In this document: one piece after another, positions 12,573 to 21,703 of the stretch
Layout of the letters: each line of letters begins with the position of its first letter
How positions within the stretch are numbered: position 1 is the stretch's first letter
Source of the DNA: Prostheceraeus crozeri
Taxonomy: Eukaryota > Platyhelminthes > Polycladida > Euryleptidae
Assembly: GCA_907163375.1 (NCBI GenBank)
Contig: CAJQUW010009054.1
Span: 99,289-163,288, forward strand
Direction of reading: 5' to 3'
Length of the DNA: 64,000 bases
The notes under the pieces: model-generated
The model's input: only the letters and a program-made list of their open reading frames with translations
The model's database searches: none
Told to the model about the DNA's origin: nothing
Made by a program: the position numbers and the translations under genes

Positions 12573-13596
12573 TTTTCAAAAAATGCACATTGATGCTCTG
12601 ACTACATATGTGACATCTTCACTTCCATAAAAACGTATTTATGTGCTCATAACAGCTGAGGTCCTCAATTGAACGGTCGGAGATATTCGCTCTTAGCTCC
12701 TCAACAGTCAATCTAGGGCATTAATCTTTAAGGAGTTAGAGAAGGAAGTTAATATTTTGCCGAACTGTCACGTGTTGATAGATGTGTCACATGTGGAAGG
12801 ATGTGGACAATGTTTCGGCAATTTATGTAACATACGGAATTGAAAAGTCATTTTATTGTGTTTGTAGCCATGAAAAAACTATTTTCTTGAAAAAAACAAT
12901 GGCAATTAGAGTTAACTTACTACAAACAGATTTGAAAGCGGTACACATTTTTTATTTGGGCATGAATTTATGTGTTCAGTGGGTGTTCCCTAAGATACAA
13001 GGTACATAGAGAGAGGAATATAGCGACGGCAGATTTACAAAAAGACATTGTTCTTGCTTGCATGAGCAATGACAAAACTACGCCAGAAATCTTCAATGCG
13101 CATGCACCACTCACCATTCAGGGTACTGCAGCAGTACAGCAGCTGTGCACTTATTGCCTCAATTCAGAGATTGAAAACATCCAAAACAGCCTAAATAAGT
13201 TCATGTTGCATTTGTGCTTTTCTAAGAAATTAGCTTCTTAAATTTTTCTGTTTTAAGAATGTTACTGTATCATAATGATAACTTCTATGATGAACTCCCA
13301 CATATATTGTGGCAATTTTTGATTCCTTATTGCGTCTTATATTATGTTCACCATTTTTATATAACATTAAATCCCGAAGAACGCACTCATTAGAATTAAA
13401 TAATATCTCGCATAGAGCGAGTGTATAAGTGCCTAAATCCATTCTATTTTGGTTTTAAAAGAAACCTTATTCATTTTTTCAATAAGGATGTTCTTTTGCT
13501 GAATTATTATCTGTAAGTGATAAGAGATTTGACAGCATTTGATATTCATTTTTTGCAATCTTCAGTTCCACTGTTACTCCTCAATGCTTATTAGCT
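12573..13596. other. Intronic, nothing recognised
   Basis: AT-rich GMPPB intron sequence between the mariner derivative and the Polinton target site. Short open frames at 12782-13009, 12972-13241 and 13230-13442 have no recognisable content. Confidence 0.5.
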
Positions 13597-13602
13597 AATT
13601 AG
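13597..13602. repeat. Polinton target-site duplication (left), AATTAG
   Basis: AATTAG immediately precedes the left terminal inverted repeat and recurs exactly at 32764-32769 after the right one. A 6-bp duplication is the hallmark of Polinton integration and fixes both borders to the base. Confidence 0.92.
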
Positions 13603-13939
13603 AGTAGTATATAGTGTGACATCCGGCGCGACGCTTTGCTTCGCTTCGCTTGCGCCGGATGTCACACTTTTGCGGGGTTTTTTCAAAAATCAAAATTTCA
13701 AAAATTTCAAAAATTTAGGTAGACTTCAAATTTCACGTGGCCGAAGGCCGAAGGGCGAAAATTTAAGCGTTTTTAAAAATACCCAATTTTCAAATTTTTC
13801 AAAATCTCAAATTTGAGAATTGCAATTTTCACCGCTTAAATCATGACCGTTCCAGGACACCGAAAATTAGTATTTTTAAAAACGTCTTTTAAATCCATTT
13901 TTCAGGTTTTTAAAATATATCATGTGACTAAAAATATTT
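13603..13939 (+). repeat. Polinton left terminal inverted repeat
   Basis: Matches the reverse complement of 32238-32763. The outer ~240 bp are almost identical (one 9-bp unit and the (GCTTC)n loop differ in copy number, plus single substitutions), and the inner end (AAATATATCATGTGACTAAA) matches again. The right arm is longer because it holds extra ~80-bp repeat units. The first Polinton gene starts only 9 bp inside this repeat. Confidence 0.92.
13613..13668. repeat. Terminal hairpin inside left TIR
   Basis: AGTGTGACATCCGGCGC (13613-13629) pairs perfectly with 13652-13668, a 17-bp stem, around a 22-nt loop built of GCTTC/GCTTT pentamers. The same hairpin is present at the right end with a 37-nt loop. 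Confidence 0.9.
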
Positions 13940-13947
13940 CTTTAAAA

Positions 13948-14604
13948 ATGGAAGAAACAAAAGTGGAAGGAACTTCAGAAATGGATGAAACTGCAAGAAT
14001 ATATCCTTCATTATCATATGAACGTAGTTCTACTTTAATGGACATTGAAAAGATTAACATTGAAAAAATGAATAAAGAAAAACACAAAGATAGAGTTAGG
14101 TATATGAAAGATAAGGAATCTCAATTATTATTAAGATTAGAGCATTATAAAAAATTAAGAAAGAGATGGACTAAAGTTAAGAATGTAACACAAGGAATTG
14201 GCATATTCTTAACAATAAGTTTAGGTGCTTTAACAATTGTTATATCTTCAGGTGTTTTAGTAATTCCAGTAGTTGCTACAGCTTTAACAGGTACGGGTGT
14301 TTTTGCAACTTCACTTGTTACAATGTTAGATAAATCTTTAATAACTAAGAAACGAAAATCATTAAAAACTAAGCATTTACATATTAAAGAAGTCTATGAT
14401 AAACTACATTACTACTTTCAAAGAGTATGTGATGATAATGTTATTACGTTAGATGAGATTGAAAAATTTGATCAAATAGCTAATGAAGTAAATCAAATAT
14501 CATTTCAATCACAGACAGAAAAAGTTGATGATAAAAATAAAAAGGATGGCAAAATTTCTAGTGATGCTAAAATTTCTAATGAAGAAAATGACAAATTTTT
14601 TTAG
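13948..14604 (+). CDS. Polinton membrane protein, unknown function
   Basis: 218 residues from the ATG at 13948, which is preceded by TTTCTTTAAA, the start context shared by the element's other genes; an upstream in-frame ATG at 13843 lies in the terminal repeat and is less likely. The N-terminal half is charged and helical (residues about 25-85). Residues about 88-135 form two closely spaced hydrophobic segments (GIGIFLTISLGALTIVIS and VLVIPVVATALTGTG), so an integral-membrane hairpin is likely. The C-terminus is Lys/Asp/Glu-rich. It is the first gene of the rightward block. I do not recognise a family; small membrane proteins are common in Polintons and adintoviruses, and a role at the particle or host membrane is only a guess. 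Confidence 0.7.
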   Translation: MEETKVEGTSEMDETARIYPSLSYERSSTLMDIEKINIEKMNKEKHKDRVRYMKDKESQLLLRLEHYKKLRKRWTKVKNVTQGIGIFLTISLGALTIVISSGVLVIPVVATALTGTGVFATSLVTMLDKSLITKKRKSLKTKHLHIKEVYDKLHYYFQRVCDDNVITLDEIEKFDQIANEVNQISFQSQTEKVDDKNKKDGKISSDAKISNEENDKFF

Positions 14605-14779
14605 AAGAGCTAAAAACTTTAAGCGAAAATTTAAGCAAAACTTTATTAAACAAAACTTAAAACGAGAAAACTTTAAACGAAAAGATGTCAGACAACAAAG
14701 CAATAAAAAAATAATTTGTTCAGTAAAATGTTTTTGCTGTATTCCAATGTTACCACAAAATTCAAATATTATATTTTAA
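14588..14779 (+). CDS. Small basic Cys-containing Polinton protein (candidate)
   Basis: 63 residues from the ATG at 14588, overlapping the end of the membrane-protein gene. About a third of the residues are Lys or Arg (MTNFFRRAKNFKRKFKQNF), followed by a cysteine cluster (CSVKCFCC). A strongly basic short product could bind DNA, as core proteins of adenovirus-like particles do, but there is no motif that proves it. The stop falls two bases before the ATG of the next gene, which supports real, tightly packed genes. Translation bias from an AT-rich strand is the alternative explanation. Confidence 0.4.
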   Translation: MTNFFRRAKNFKRKFKQNFIKQNLKRENFKRKDVRQQSNKKIICSVKCFCCIPMLPQNSNIIF

Positions 14780-14781
14780 AA

Positions 14782-15582
14782 ATGGATAAAATTAGAGCTG
14801 ATAATTTTAAAAGAATAAAACAATTAGAAGAGTTAATAAAACAAAGAAATATTATGAAAGAAAATCATCTTCAGCATAGAATGATAAAAGCTGGTATTCA
14901 ATCTGATATGTTTGAAAAAATGCAGCAAACCGAGCAAGTAAAAACTGATTTTGAGAAAACTATGAAACCATTTAAAACTCTTGAAAAAGAAAGTACAAAT
15001 AATGATAAACAAATTGATATAACAGATCCAGAGCACAAAACTATATTAGATGACTATGGATTACTAGAATCAAACATTAATAAGAAATTACCAAAATCTA
15101 TGCAATTTGAACATTCTATTTCATTTATAGATGGAAAAACAATACCTAGATTTTATCTCGGACAAAAAGAAATATTTCCACAACCTTTTCGAGGTATAAT
15201 TTTTTCACCAGATAAATCTCCTTTTAATTTAGATAGAAATTTTGTTAATCTTTTAAGAGGAGCAGATTTAAATAATTATGCTGTAGAAGATCTCATAAAA
15301 TATAAAGCTATGTTAGACAGAGTTGGTGCAGTAAAATCTCTTAGACGTTATAAACAATTAGAAAATTTATTATCAACGGGAGTTAAAGTAGGGAAAGGTT
15401 TATCTGAAAAACAGAAAACTGAAACAACTGTATTTTTACCAGATGATCCACAAGAACTGATATCTGCAATAAAAGAAGGACATAATTCTAGTTTCAATGA
15501 AATTCATGCTATATTGAAAAGACTGTTAGAAAAGAAGATTCTAAATGAAGAGGATTATAAAAGTATAACCGGACATCTCTGA
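14782..15582 (+). CDS. Polinton coiled-coil protein, unknown function
   Basis: 266 residues from ATG 14782 (context TATTTTAAAAATG). Residues about 1-75 are a long charged helix with heptad-like spacing (RADNFKRIKQLEELIKQRN). Residues about 105-160 look globular, with FYLGQKEIFPQPFRGIIFSP, and the C-terminal 60 residues are helical (EIHAILKRLLEKKILNEEDY). An earlier in-frame ATG at 14716 would overlap the preceding small gene. The stop codon lies inside a 7-bp-stem triloop palindrome (15571-15587). I do not recognise the family; its place before the structural and ATPase genes suggests a virion or assembly role, which is inference. Confidence 0.7.
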   Translation: MDKIRADNFKRIKQLEELIKQRNIMKENHLQHRMIKAGIQSDMFEKMQQTEQVKTDFEKTMKPFKTLEKESTNNDKQIDITDPEHKTILDDYGLLESNINKKLPKSMQFEHSISFIDGKTIPRFYLGQKEIFPQPFRGIIFSPDKSPFNLDRNFVNLLRGADLNNYAVEDLIKYKAMLDRVGAVKSLRRYKQLENLLSTGVKVGKGLSEKQKTETTVFLPDDPQELISAIKEGHNSSFNEIHAILKRLLEKKILNEEDYKSITGHL

Positions 15583-15602
15583 TGTCCTCCAGGGCTTCGC
15601 CC
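15571..15602 (+). terminator. Pair of GC-rich hairpins over the stop codon
   Basis: GGACATC-TCT-GATGTCC (15571-15587) encloses the stop codon of the preceding gene, and GGGC-TTC-GCCC (15592-15602) follows at once. Both have 3-nt loops. They stand out in a region that is otherwise about three-quarters A/T. A transcript-end role is inferred from position. Confidence 0.6.
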
Positions 15603-15687
15603 GTAGCTGAAATATGTTGTTGTTTTTAATTTTTTATAAAAAAAATATTTCATAAAAAAATATTTATTTAATTTTTTAAGTTTAAAA

Positions 15688-16476
15688 ATGTGTTCAGCAG
15701 ATTTAGACAAAATTAATAATCATTTAGAAAATCTAACAGAGATTTTGGGTTCATCAAAATTTAGTACGACATTAAAAATTATAACAACTACTTCATCACA
15801 CACTTGTAATTTAGAACCCATTCTACATTTGGAACAAAATAAAAATTATCAAATTGCATTGACTAGTTTCTCTACATTTAACACTATTCAAAACGTTATC
15901 AAAGATGTGAATGATCAATTTAGATATTCTACTGATAAAGGTAAAACATGGAAAATACTAACTTTTCTTCCTGGTTCTTACGAAGTTGAAACAATATCAA
16001 ATGAAATTAAGAGACATTTAGGTATACCATTTAAAGATAAGAAACAATTACATTTTGCAGTTGAACCGGCAGTTAATAAATTTTCTCTTACTTTAGACGA
16101 AAATCATCAAGTTGATTTTAATCATGATAGATCATTGTCAAAGCTATTAGGATTTAATAAACAAACCTATAGTCAAGGTTATCATTTAGGTGAGAAGATT
16201 CCAAAAATAACTGAAATAAATTCAATTGTTGTACATTGTGACATTATTGAAGGAGGATATATAAATGGTAAATTATCAAATTTAATATTCAGTTTTCCAG
16301 CTTTTACTGTACCCATTGGTTATAGATTAAATGTAATTCCACAAACATTAATATATTTCCCTATTACAAGAAAAACTATTAACAACATTGGCATTAGAAT
16401 CACTGATGAGAAAGGACAAGAAATAAATTTTGGAGGTGAAGAGATTATGATAGATCTTTTGGTTCGGGAGGTATAA
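15688..16476 (+). CDS. Polinton beta-rich structural protein candidate
   Basis: 262 residues from ATG 15688 (context AAGTTTAAAAATG). The N-terminus is helical; from about residue 25 the pattern is alternating hydrophobic strands. The C-terminal 90 residues (VVHCDIIEGGYINGKLSNLI, then YRLNVIPQTLIYFPI, then IGIRITDEKGQEINFGGEEI) match my memory of a conserved protein family found in arthropod Polintons and adintovirus-like elements, where each ends in a similar 'ITDEDGxxIxFxGExI' strand pair. A vertex, fibre or minor-capsid role is plausible from the beta structure and from lying directly before the packaging ATPase, but I cannot assign it as penton with confidence. A palindrome spans its stop codon. 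Confidence 0.65.
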   Translation: MCSADLDKINNHLENLTEILGSSKFSTTLKIITTTSSHTCNLEPILHLEQNKNYQIALTSFSTFNTIQNVIKDVNDQFRYSTDKGKTWKILTFLPGSYEVETISNEIKRHLGIPFKDKKQLHFAVEPAVNKFSLTLDENHQVDFNHDRSLSKLLGFNKQTYSQGYHLGEKIPKITEINSIVVHCDIIEGGYINGKLSNLIFSFPAFTVPIGYRLNVIPQTLIYFPITRKTINNIGIRITDEKGQEINFGGEEIMIDLLVREV

Positions 16477-16482
16477 ACTCCC
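16466..16482 (+). terminator. GC-rich hairpin over the stop codon
   Basis: GGGAG and CTCCC flank GTATAAA, which contains the stop codon at 16474-16476. The loop is 7 nt here rather than 3. Confidence 0.55.
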
Positions 16483-16565
16483 ACGCGAAGCTAGAGAAGT
16501 TTAATTTTCTTCTTCTTTAGAAACAAAAAATAAAAATAAATAAAAATAAATTTTTTTATTAAAAA

Positions 16566-17332
16566 ATGAGTGAACTACCCCCATTAAATAAAAAGAAACT
16601 TAAATTTAATCATCATCCAAATTTATCTAATAAAGTTTTGTCAGTTATTTGCGGAAGATCAGGTTGTGGAAAAACGTATCTATTATTTAAAATTTTAACG
16701 ACTCCAAATTTTTTGGATTATAACAATCTTATAATTTATACAACAACGGCAGCACAACCCGTCTATCAATTTTTAAAATATGGATTTGAAAATAATCTTA
16801 AAAAACAGCAATTGCTTCATTATTCAAAGAATATGAAAAATCTGAAGATGAAGAAGAAATAAGTTCGTGGTGTGAAGAAGCAGCAAAAAATAATCAGTTA
16901 GTGGAATCTAATAAAAATAACCATATAAAGATACAATTAATAGATGATAGTGGTAATATGCAAGATCCTAGTAAACTAGATAAAACAATGAAACATTGTG
17001 TAATTTTTGATGATTGTGTTAATGATAGAAATCAGTCAGTTCAGAGAAATTATTTCACAAGAGGTAGACATAATAACTGTAGTGTATTTTATTTAACACA
17101 AAGTATGTATTCATTAGACGGAAGTGTTATTAGAAAGAATGCAAATATATTTATACTATTTGAAATAAATGCAAGAAACTTAAGTGATTTGTTAAGAGAT
17201 TTATGCGTAAGAAACAAAGATGAATTTAAACAATCGTGTAACAATGCTTGGTCAAAAGATTATGGATTTATCACAATTAATATTGATAAAAAAATTCATG
17301 AAAGAGTTATAGAAAATATTTTCGCGGAGTGA
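16566..17332 (+). pseudogene. Polinton DNA-packaging ATPase (FtsK/HerA type), broken
   Basis: The genome-packaging ATPase that would pump DNA into the capsid. The Walker A P-loop GRSGCGKT is at 16653-16676, after a short basic N-terminus, and the Walker B strand HCVIFDDC at about 16993-17016 is followed by the YLTQSMYS motif, where the glutamine fits sensor-type residues of the A32-like FtsK/HerA family. Total size is about 255 codons, usual for Polinton ATPases. The start is the ATG at 16566 in the context TTTTATTAAAAAATG. The reading frame is interrupted about once, so the copy is not functional. A 13-bp tandem repeat begins right at its stop codon. Confidence 0.85.
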
Positions 17333-17363
17333 TCGAACGGAGTGATCGAACGGAGTGACCGAA
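17325..17363. repeat. 13-bp tandem repeat x3 at gene end
   Basis: Three consecutive copies of CGGAGTGATCGAA (the last with one change), starting inside the last codons of the ATPase gene and covering its stop. GC-rich, in the place occupied by hairpins after other genes. Confidence 0.85.
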
Positions 17364-17407
17364 TAATTTTTTCTTATAAATTTTTTGTTAATAAAAATAA
17401 AAAAAAT

Positions 17408-17737
17408 ATGTTGAATGATTATAAGATAGAGCATGTACCAGTTTTAAAAGATTATCGTCATCCTACAAATCCTGTAAATTCGAAGAAAGAAGTTAGATTT
17501 TATTATCATCATAAATACGTAGCGCTCGTTACAGATTATAAAACAAAACATGGTATTAAACCGTGTGTTAAAACAAAAGACTTTCCACTTTGTTTAAGAA
17601 GTTTCCGAGTATTTTTGGCGTATAATAATTTATGGTGGTTGGTTAAGAAAGAACATTTAACAGCACATGAATTAGAAACATTACATCAATTACATATTCC
17701 TGTGTATATGCAAAAACGGAACCGAGGTTCTATGTAA
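17408..17737 (+). CDS. Small Polinton protein, unknown
   Basis: 109 residues from the ATG at 17408; the longer frame from 17342 would need a GTG start inside the tandem repeat and is rejected. The product is compact and mixed in charge, with many aromatic residues (RFYYHHKYVALVTDY, NNLWWLVKKEH) and no membrane segment or obvious metal site. It lies between the ATPase and polymerase genes, 25 bp before the latter's ATG, and a GAACC/GGTTC palindrome (17719-17730) sits five bases before its stop. I do not recognise the family. Confidence 0.6.
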   Translation: MLNDYKIEHVPVLKDYRHPTNPVNSKKEVRFYYHHKYVALVTDYKTKHGIKPCVKTKDFPLCLRSFRVFLAYNNLWWLVKKEHLTAHELETLHQLHIPVYMQKRNRGSM

Positions 17738-19099
17738 AAATTCATTTTTTCTTTTAAAAAATATGAATCGTGAAATGTCTCTCGGACAAACGTCTAGGAT
17801 TGATGAATTAATCAAGAAACAAACTGCTGAGTTTGATGCACAAATTAAACATAGTAAACGTAGTAAACGTATTAAAAAACAGAAACGTACTAGTCGTAGT
17901 ATTAGACGTAATACTAAAAAACAGAAAAGTGGAACAAAAGAAATATTTGAAACTCCTATTACTGATATCTTTTTTGATGATAGAATTAAGGATGAACTTG
18001 GTGATGATTTATGTAATTTATTTAATCCAAATGAAATTAAATATGAAAATGTATCTTTTATTAATGTAGTAAATGATATGCGGAAACTTTTAGCAAATGG
18101 TAAAATTATTAATTTACTTGGAAAAGTTATTAAAGATCAGGAAAATATAATTCAAAATTTTTACGTAACCTTCTATAATAAAAAATCATTTGAAACATGG
18201 TTTTCGAATCTGGATGAGAAATCCGATGCTAACGAATGGATTTTTACAGGTAATATTAAATATGAAGATTTTGGAATGAAGTTAGTACAAAGATCGCATA
18301 GAGGGGCAGGGATTAATATGAAATATAGAATCAAAGAATATTTCGGTGAATATTGTTATATTCCTTCTGAAGATTTTTGTTTTATTAAATGTTATAATGT
18401 TTTACGAGGTTTTAATGAAGAACAAGGAGAAATGATGAAAGAAATGTTTAATAATTTTTTATATAAAGAGAAAGCCACATCTAGAACAGGAGTAATGTCA
18501 AACTGCAAATTTTCTCAATTCAATAAATATTTTGGAGAATGTGTTCAATATTATAGTCCTGCCAATCGTCATTTAAATCCTAGAGGAATTGAAACGTTTC
18601 ATAATTATGTTTATTACAATTATTTTCACGCAGGTTCAACAATTGGTCACTAATGTTTAATTAATAAATCTCATAAATTAAAAGCTATTAGAGAAATTGA
18701 AAATAATTTCAAACCCATATATAAAACAGTTATTGATGAAAATCTAACAACGCGTCCATATAAAATCATAACAAAGAAAGAAATTGACTATGGTTCAACA
18801 TATATTTGAGATCTCGAAACTTTTCCTGATCCTAACTGTTCAACAGCTCATCCTATTCCTGATGCTGTAGGAGCTATTAATTTTAATAAATTTATATGTT
18901 GTTTACCGAAACAAAGATTGAAAGAATTAGAAACACGTTTGTTAAGTGATATGATTAAAATTAAACGATCAAAAGATGAAGATGAAATTAAAAAACTTGA
19001 AAAACAGATTAATGAGTATAATAATTTAACTGAATTAGAATTTAATAAACTTCAAAATTGTGTGAAAATATTTACGAGAACTGAGGATGATGAATGTTC

Positions 19100-19133
19100 G
19101 ATCGGGGGAAACCCAGAGGACGTATGTCCGATC
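19100..19133. repeat. GC-rich palindrome inside polymerase coding region
   Basis: GATCGG (19100-19105) pairs with CCGATC (19128-19133), enclosing GGG-AAA-CCC and GGAC-GTAT-GTCC. It resembles the hairpins found after other genes of the element, but here it is embedded in coding sequence. Confidence 0.6.
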
Positions 19134-19847
19134 CATCAATTTTTTAAAACTCTTGGAAAATTTAATTATTCTAGAGTAACTTTAATAGCTCACAATTCAT
19201 CAGGTTTTGATTCCTATTTTCCGATAAAAGCTAATTTTAAATTATCTAAACCGCCTCTTAAAACTTCAAGAGGAATATTGACTGCTTCATTACAAAATCC
19301 TTATACAACTGAATGTGTTAGTAGATATATTCAAAAATCTCTTAGATTTAAAAACAATATGAAAAAAGATTCACCTTCAGGTAAATTAGCACTTCAAACT
19401 ATTATAATGAAATGTAGTTATCAACATGTAAAAACAAGTCTTTCTAAATGGTGTGAGAATTTTAAAATTCCTACGAATGTGTGCAAATTAAATTATGAAA
19501 TTGGAGACATAACACATGAAAATTATAAAGAAAAAGAAATTGAATGGAGACCATATTTAGTTAACGATATTCTTTCTTTAGCTTTTTGTATCTACAAATA
19601 TAATAATGTTATGCGAGATTTAGTTGGTGAAGATATAACTACTAATTTAACATCCTCTGCTTTAACATTTAACGGTTGGATGAAAAGCGTACAAAATGAC
19701 AATATAAATATTCATTCTCATATAGATTTATGGGCTAGAAATTATATTAGAAAATCTGTTAAAGGTGGAAGAGTTTCAGCAAATATAAGAAAATACATAT
19801 CGCCATTTTGTAGCATCTTGTTACCAATATTAAAACAGTATTTACCT

Positions 19848-19907
19848 GGTCGCTGCGCTGGGGGGACTTTGTCCCTTGGTCGCTACGCTGGTGGGACTTT
19901 GTCCCCG
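19848..19907. repeat. Two in-frame 30-bp GC-rich repeats with hairpins
   Basis: Two adjacent 30-bp units starting GGTCGCTGCGCTGG and GGTCGCTACGCTGG; each contains GGGAC-TTT-GTCCC. Each adds ten codons (GRCAGGTLSL, GRYAGGTLSP) to the polymerase reading frame without shifting it. The composition is completely unlike the surrounding AT-rich polymerase gene. Confidence 0.85.
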
Positions 19908-19939
19908 GGAAGTAATTTAATAGATTTAATAGCACCAAG

Positions 19940-21703
19940 AGAACAGTTGGGATGGCATGGTGGAAGCAGATGTAGTTGAAGGACCAATTTTCAAGGTTGA
20001 AAAAGAGGAGATCGGAAAAGCATTGAGGAGTATGAAGAATGGCAAATCTGGAGGCCCTACCGCTGTTGTGAAGGAACACCTAGTTGCTTCTTCCCACGGT
20101 TTGGAAGTGATGCACCAGATTACAAATGAAATCTTGCAAGGAGCCAGCATACCGAAAGATTGGAGGGAGAGCACCCTAGTACCGATTTACAAAGGCAGAG
20201 GTAGCAGAATGGAATGTGGTTCGTATCGGGGTATAAAATTGTTAGAACATGGTATGAAGGTTGTCGAACGTGTGCTTGAACGAAAGCTTCGAAGCATCAT
20301 TGACATCAGCGACATACAGTTTGGATTCATGCCTGGGAGAGGAGCGATTGATGCCATTTTTATCGCCAGAAGAATGCAAGAATGCTACATCGAGAAGAAA
20401 AAGGATCTTTACATGTGCTTTGTTGATCTTGAGAAGGCTTTTGACAGGGTTCCTCGACCAGTGATCGCTTGGGCACTCAGAAAACGCCTAGTGCCGGAAT
20501 ATCTAGTCCAAGCCGTTATGAAATTGTACGAGCATCCAGTGACGAAAATCAAGTTTGGCAGAAGTTCGAGTTTGTCGGACAGCTTTAGCGTTGGAGTAGG
20601 AGTTCATCAAGGTTCTGTTCTTTCACCGCTGCTCTTCGCCACTGTTCTGGATGTCTTATCTGAATCTGCTCGAAAGGAGGCGCTATGGAATATATTGTAC
20701 GCTGATGATCTGGTGTTAATGTCGGATTCTATGGAGAGTTTGAAAATTGCATTCAATGACTGGAAGAAAGTGTTCGAAAACAAAGGTCTGAAAGTAAACA
20801 TCAAGAAAACGAAGGTGATGAGAGCGAGTGGTGGTCAAAAAGTAATTGATGAGGCCAAGCAAGATCCGTGTGGAGTGTGCCGCAAGCGTGTAATGAGAAA
20901 TTCTGCACGATGTAATTCATGTCGAAAGTGGGTACATGCCAGGTGCGCAGGCGTAAAGAGATTCACGAAGACCAAAGGAGATGGATTTGTCTGTAAGTCG
21001 TGTCAGCGAAGTGACGGGGAAAGTGAGATGAACAGCACGAATGAAGAGTATATGAAGGGTATTGAGAAGGTGGAACGCTTTTGTTATCTCGGTGACACAA
21101 TCAACAGTGGTGGTGGATGCGAGATAGCAATTGACAGAAGATGCCGTCTTGGTTGGATGAAGTTTAATCAGCTCTCATCAGTACTATGTGGAAGACGCTT
21201 TACTAACAGACTAAAAGGAAGAATTTATAAAGTATGTATCCGGCCAGTCATGACCTACGGCTCAGAGACATGGAATATAAGATCTGCGGAAGAGGGTGTC
21301 CTCCGAAGAACAGAGCGAGCCATGATAAGAAAAATGTGCGGAGTAAAACTTGCTGACAGAAAGAGCACTGACGAATTAATGAAGCATTTGGGTTTGACGG
21401 AGACGGTTGTTGAGGTGGTGAAAAGGAGTAGCTTAAGATGGATGGGTCACATCCTGAGAAGAGATGATACACATCCACTTAAGAAAGCATGGACCTTTGA
21501 GAAGGAGGGAAGACGAGAAAGAGGAAGACCAACCACGTGGAAGAGCATGGCGCTGAGGGAGTGCAAAAGAGCTGGTCTGAAAGCAGAAGATGCAAGTGAT
21601 CGAGCGAGATGGAGGAATGGCGTGTCAGCGTGGTGCGAACGTCAGTAACCCCTCGCAAGAGGGAAAAATGCTGACGAAAATAAATGATGATGATGATGAT
21701 GAT
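19940..21703 (+). mobile_element. RTE-clade LINE, 5'-truncated, inserted in Polinton polymerase gene
   Basis: Starts near 19940, where the AT-rich polymerase sequence changes to a frame reading ENSWDGMVEADVVEGP, aligned with the region just before the reverse transcriptase in the longer copy at 47395. It ends in a (GAT)n tail at 21683-21703, and short simple-repeat tails are typical of RTE elements. The endonuclease half is missing through 5' truncation. The remaining ORF is uninterrupted, so the insertion is recent and later than the Polinton insertion. Confidence 0.85.
19957..21648 (+). CDS. RTE reverse transcriptase with PHD-type zinc finger
   Basis: 563-residue uninterrupted frame. Reverse transcriptase blocks: WRESTLVPIYKGRG, YRGIKLLEHGMKVVERVLE, FGFMPGRGAIDAIFIARRMQ, CFVDLEKAFDRVPR, VGVHQGSVLSPLLFATVLD and the catalytic YADDLVLM. 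After the thumb, residues about 305-350 form a C4HC3 (PHD-like) finger: CGVC, then CNSC, RKWVHARC and CKSC. The C-terminal part has the RTE hallmarks FCYLGDTINSGGG, YGSETWNIR and LRWMGHILRRDD with a GRPTTWK tail. The native start codon is not preserved because the element is 5'-truncated; the ATG at 19957 is only the first methionine. This would still encode a reverse transcriptase but no endonuclease. Confidence 0.88.
   Translation: MVEADVVEGPIFKVEKEEIGKALRSMKNGKSGGPTAVVKEHLVASSHGLEVMHQITNEILQGASIPKDWRESTLVPIYKGRGSRMECGSYRGIKLLEHGMKVVERVLERKLRSIIDISDIQFGFMPGRGAIDAIFIARRMQECYIEKKKDLYMCFVDLEKAFDRVPRPVIAWALRKRLVPEYLVQAVMKLYEHPVTKIKFGRSSSLSDSFSVGVGVHQGSVLSPLLFATVLDVLSESARKEALWNILYADDLVLMSDSMESLKIAFNDWKKVFENKGLKVNIKKTKVMRASGGQKVIDEAKQDPCGVCRKRVMRNSARCNSCRKWVHARCAGVKRFTKTKGDGFVCKSCQRSDGESEMNSTNEEYMKGIEKVERFCYLGDTINSGGGCEIAIDRRCRLGWMKFNQLSSVLCGRRFTNRLKGRIYKVCIRPVMTYGSETWNIRSAEEGVLRRTERAMIRKMCGVKLADRKSTDELMKHLGLTETVVEVVKRSSLRWMGHILRRDDTHPLKKAWTFEKEGRRERGRPTTWKSMALRECKRAGLKAEDASDRARWRNGVSAWCERQ

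Noticed and set aside
17342-17407. N-terminal extension of the small Polinton gene from a GTG
   Set aside because: It would start inside the 13-bp tandem repeat on a non-ATG codon; the ATG at 17408 has the normal spacing and context.
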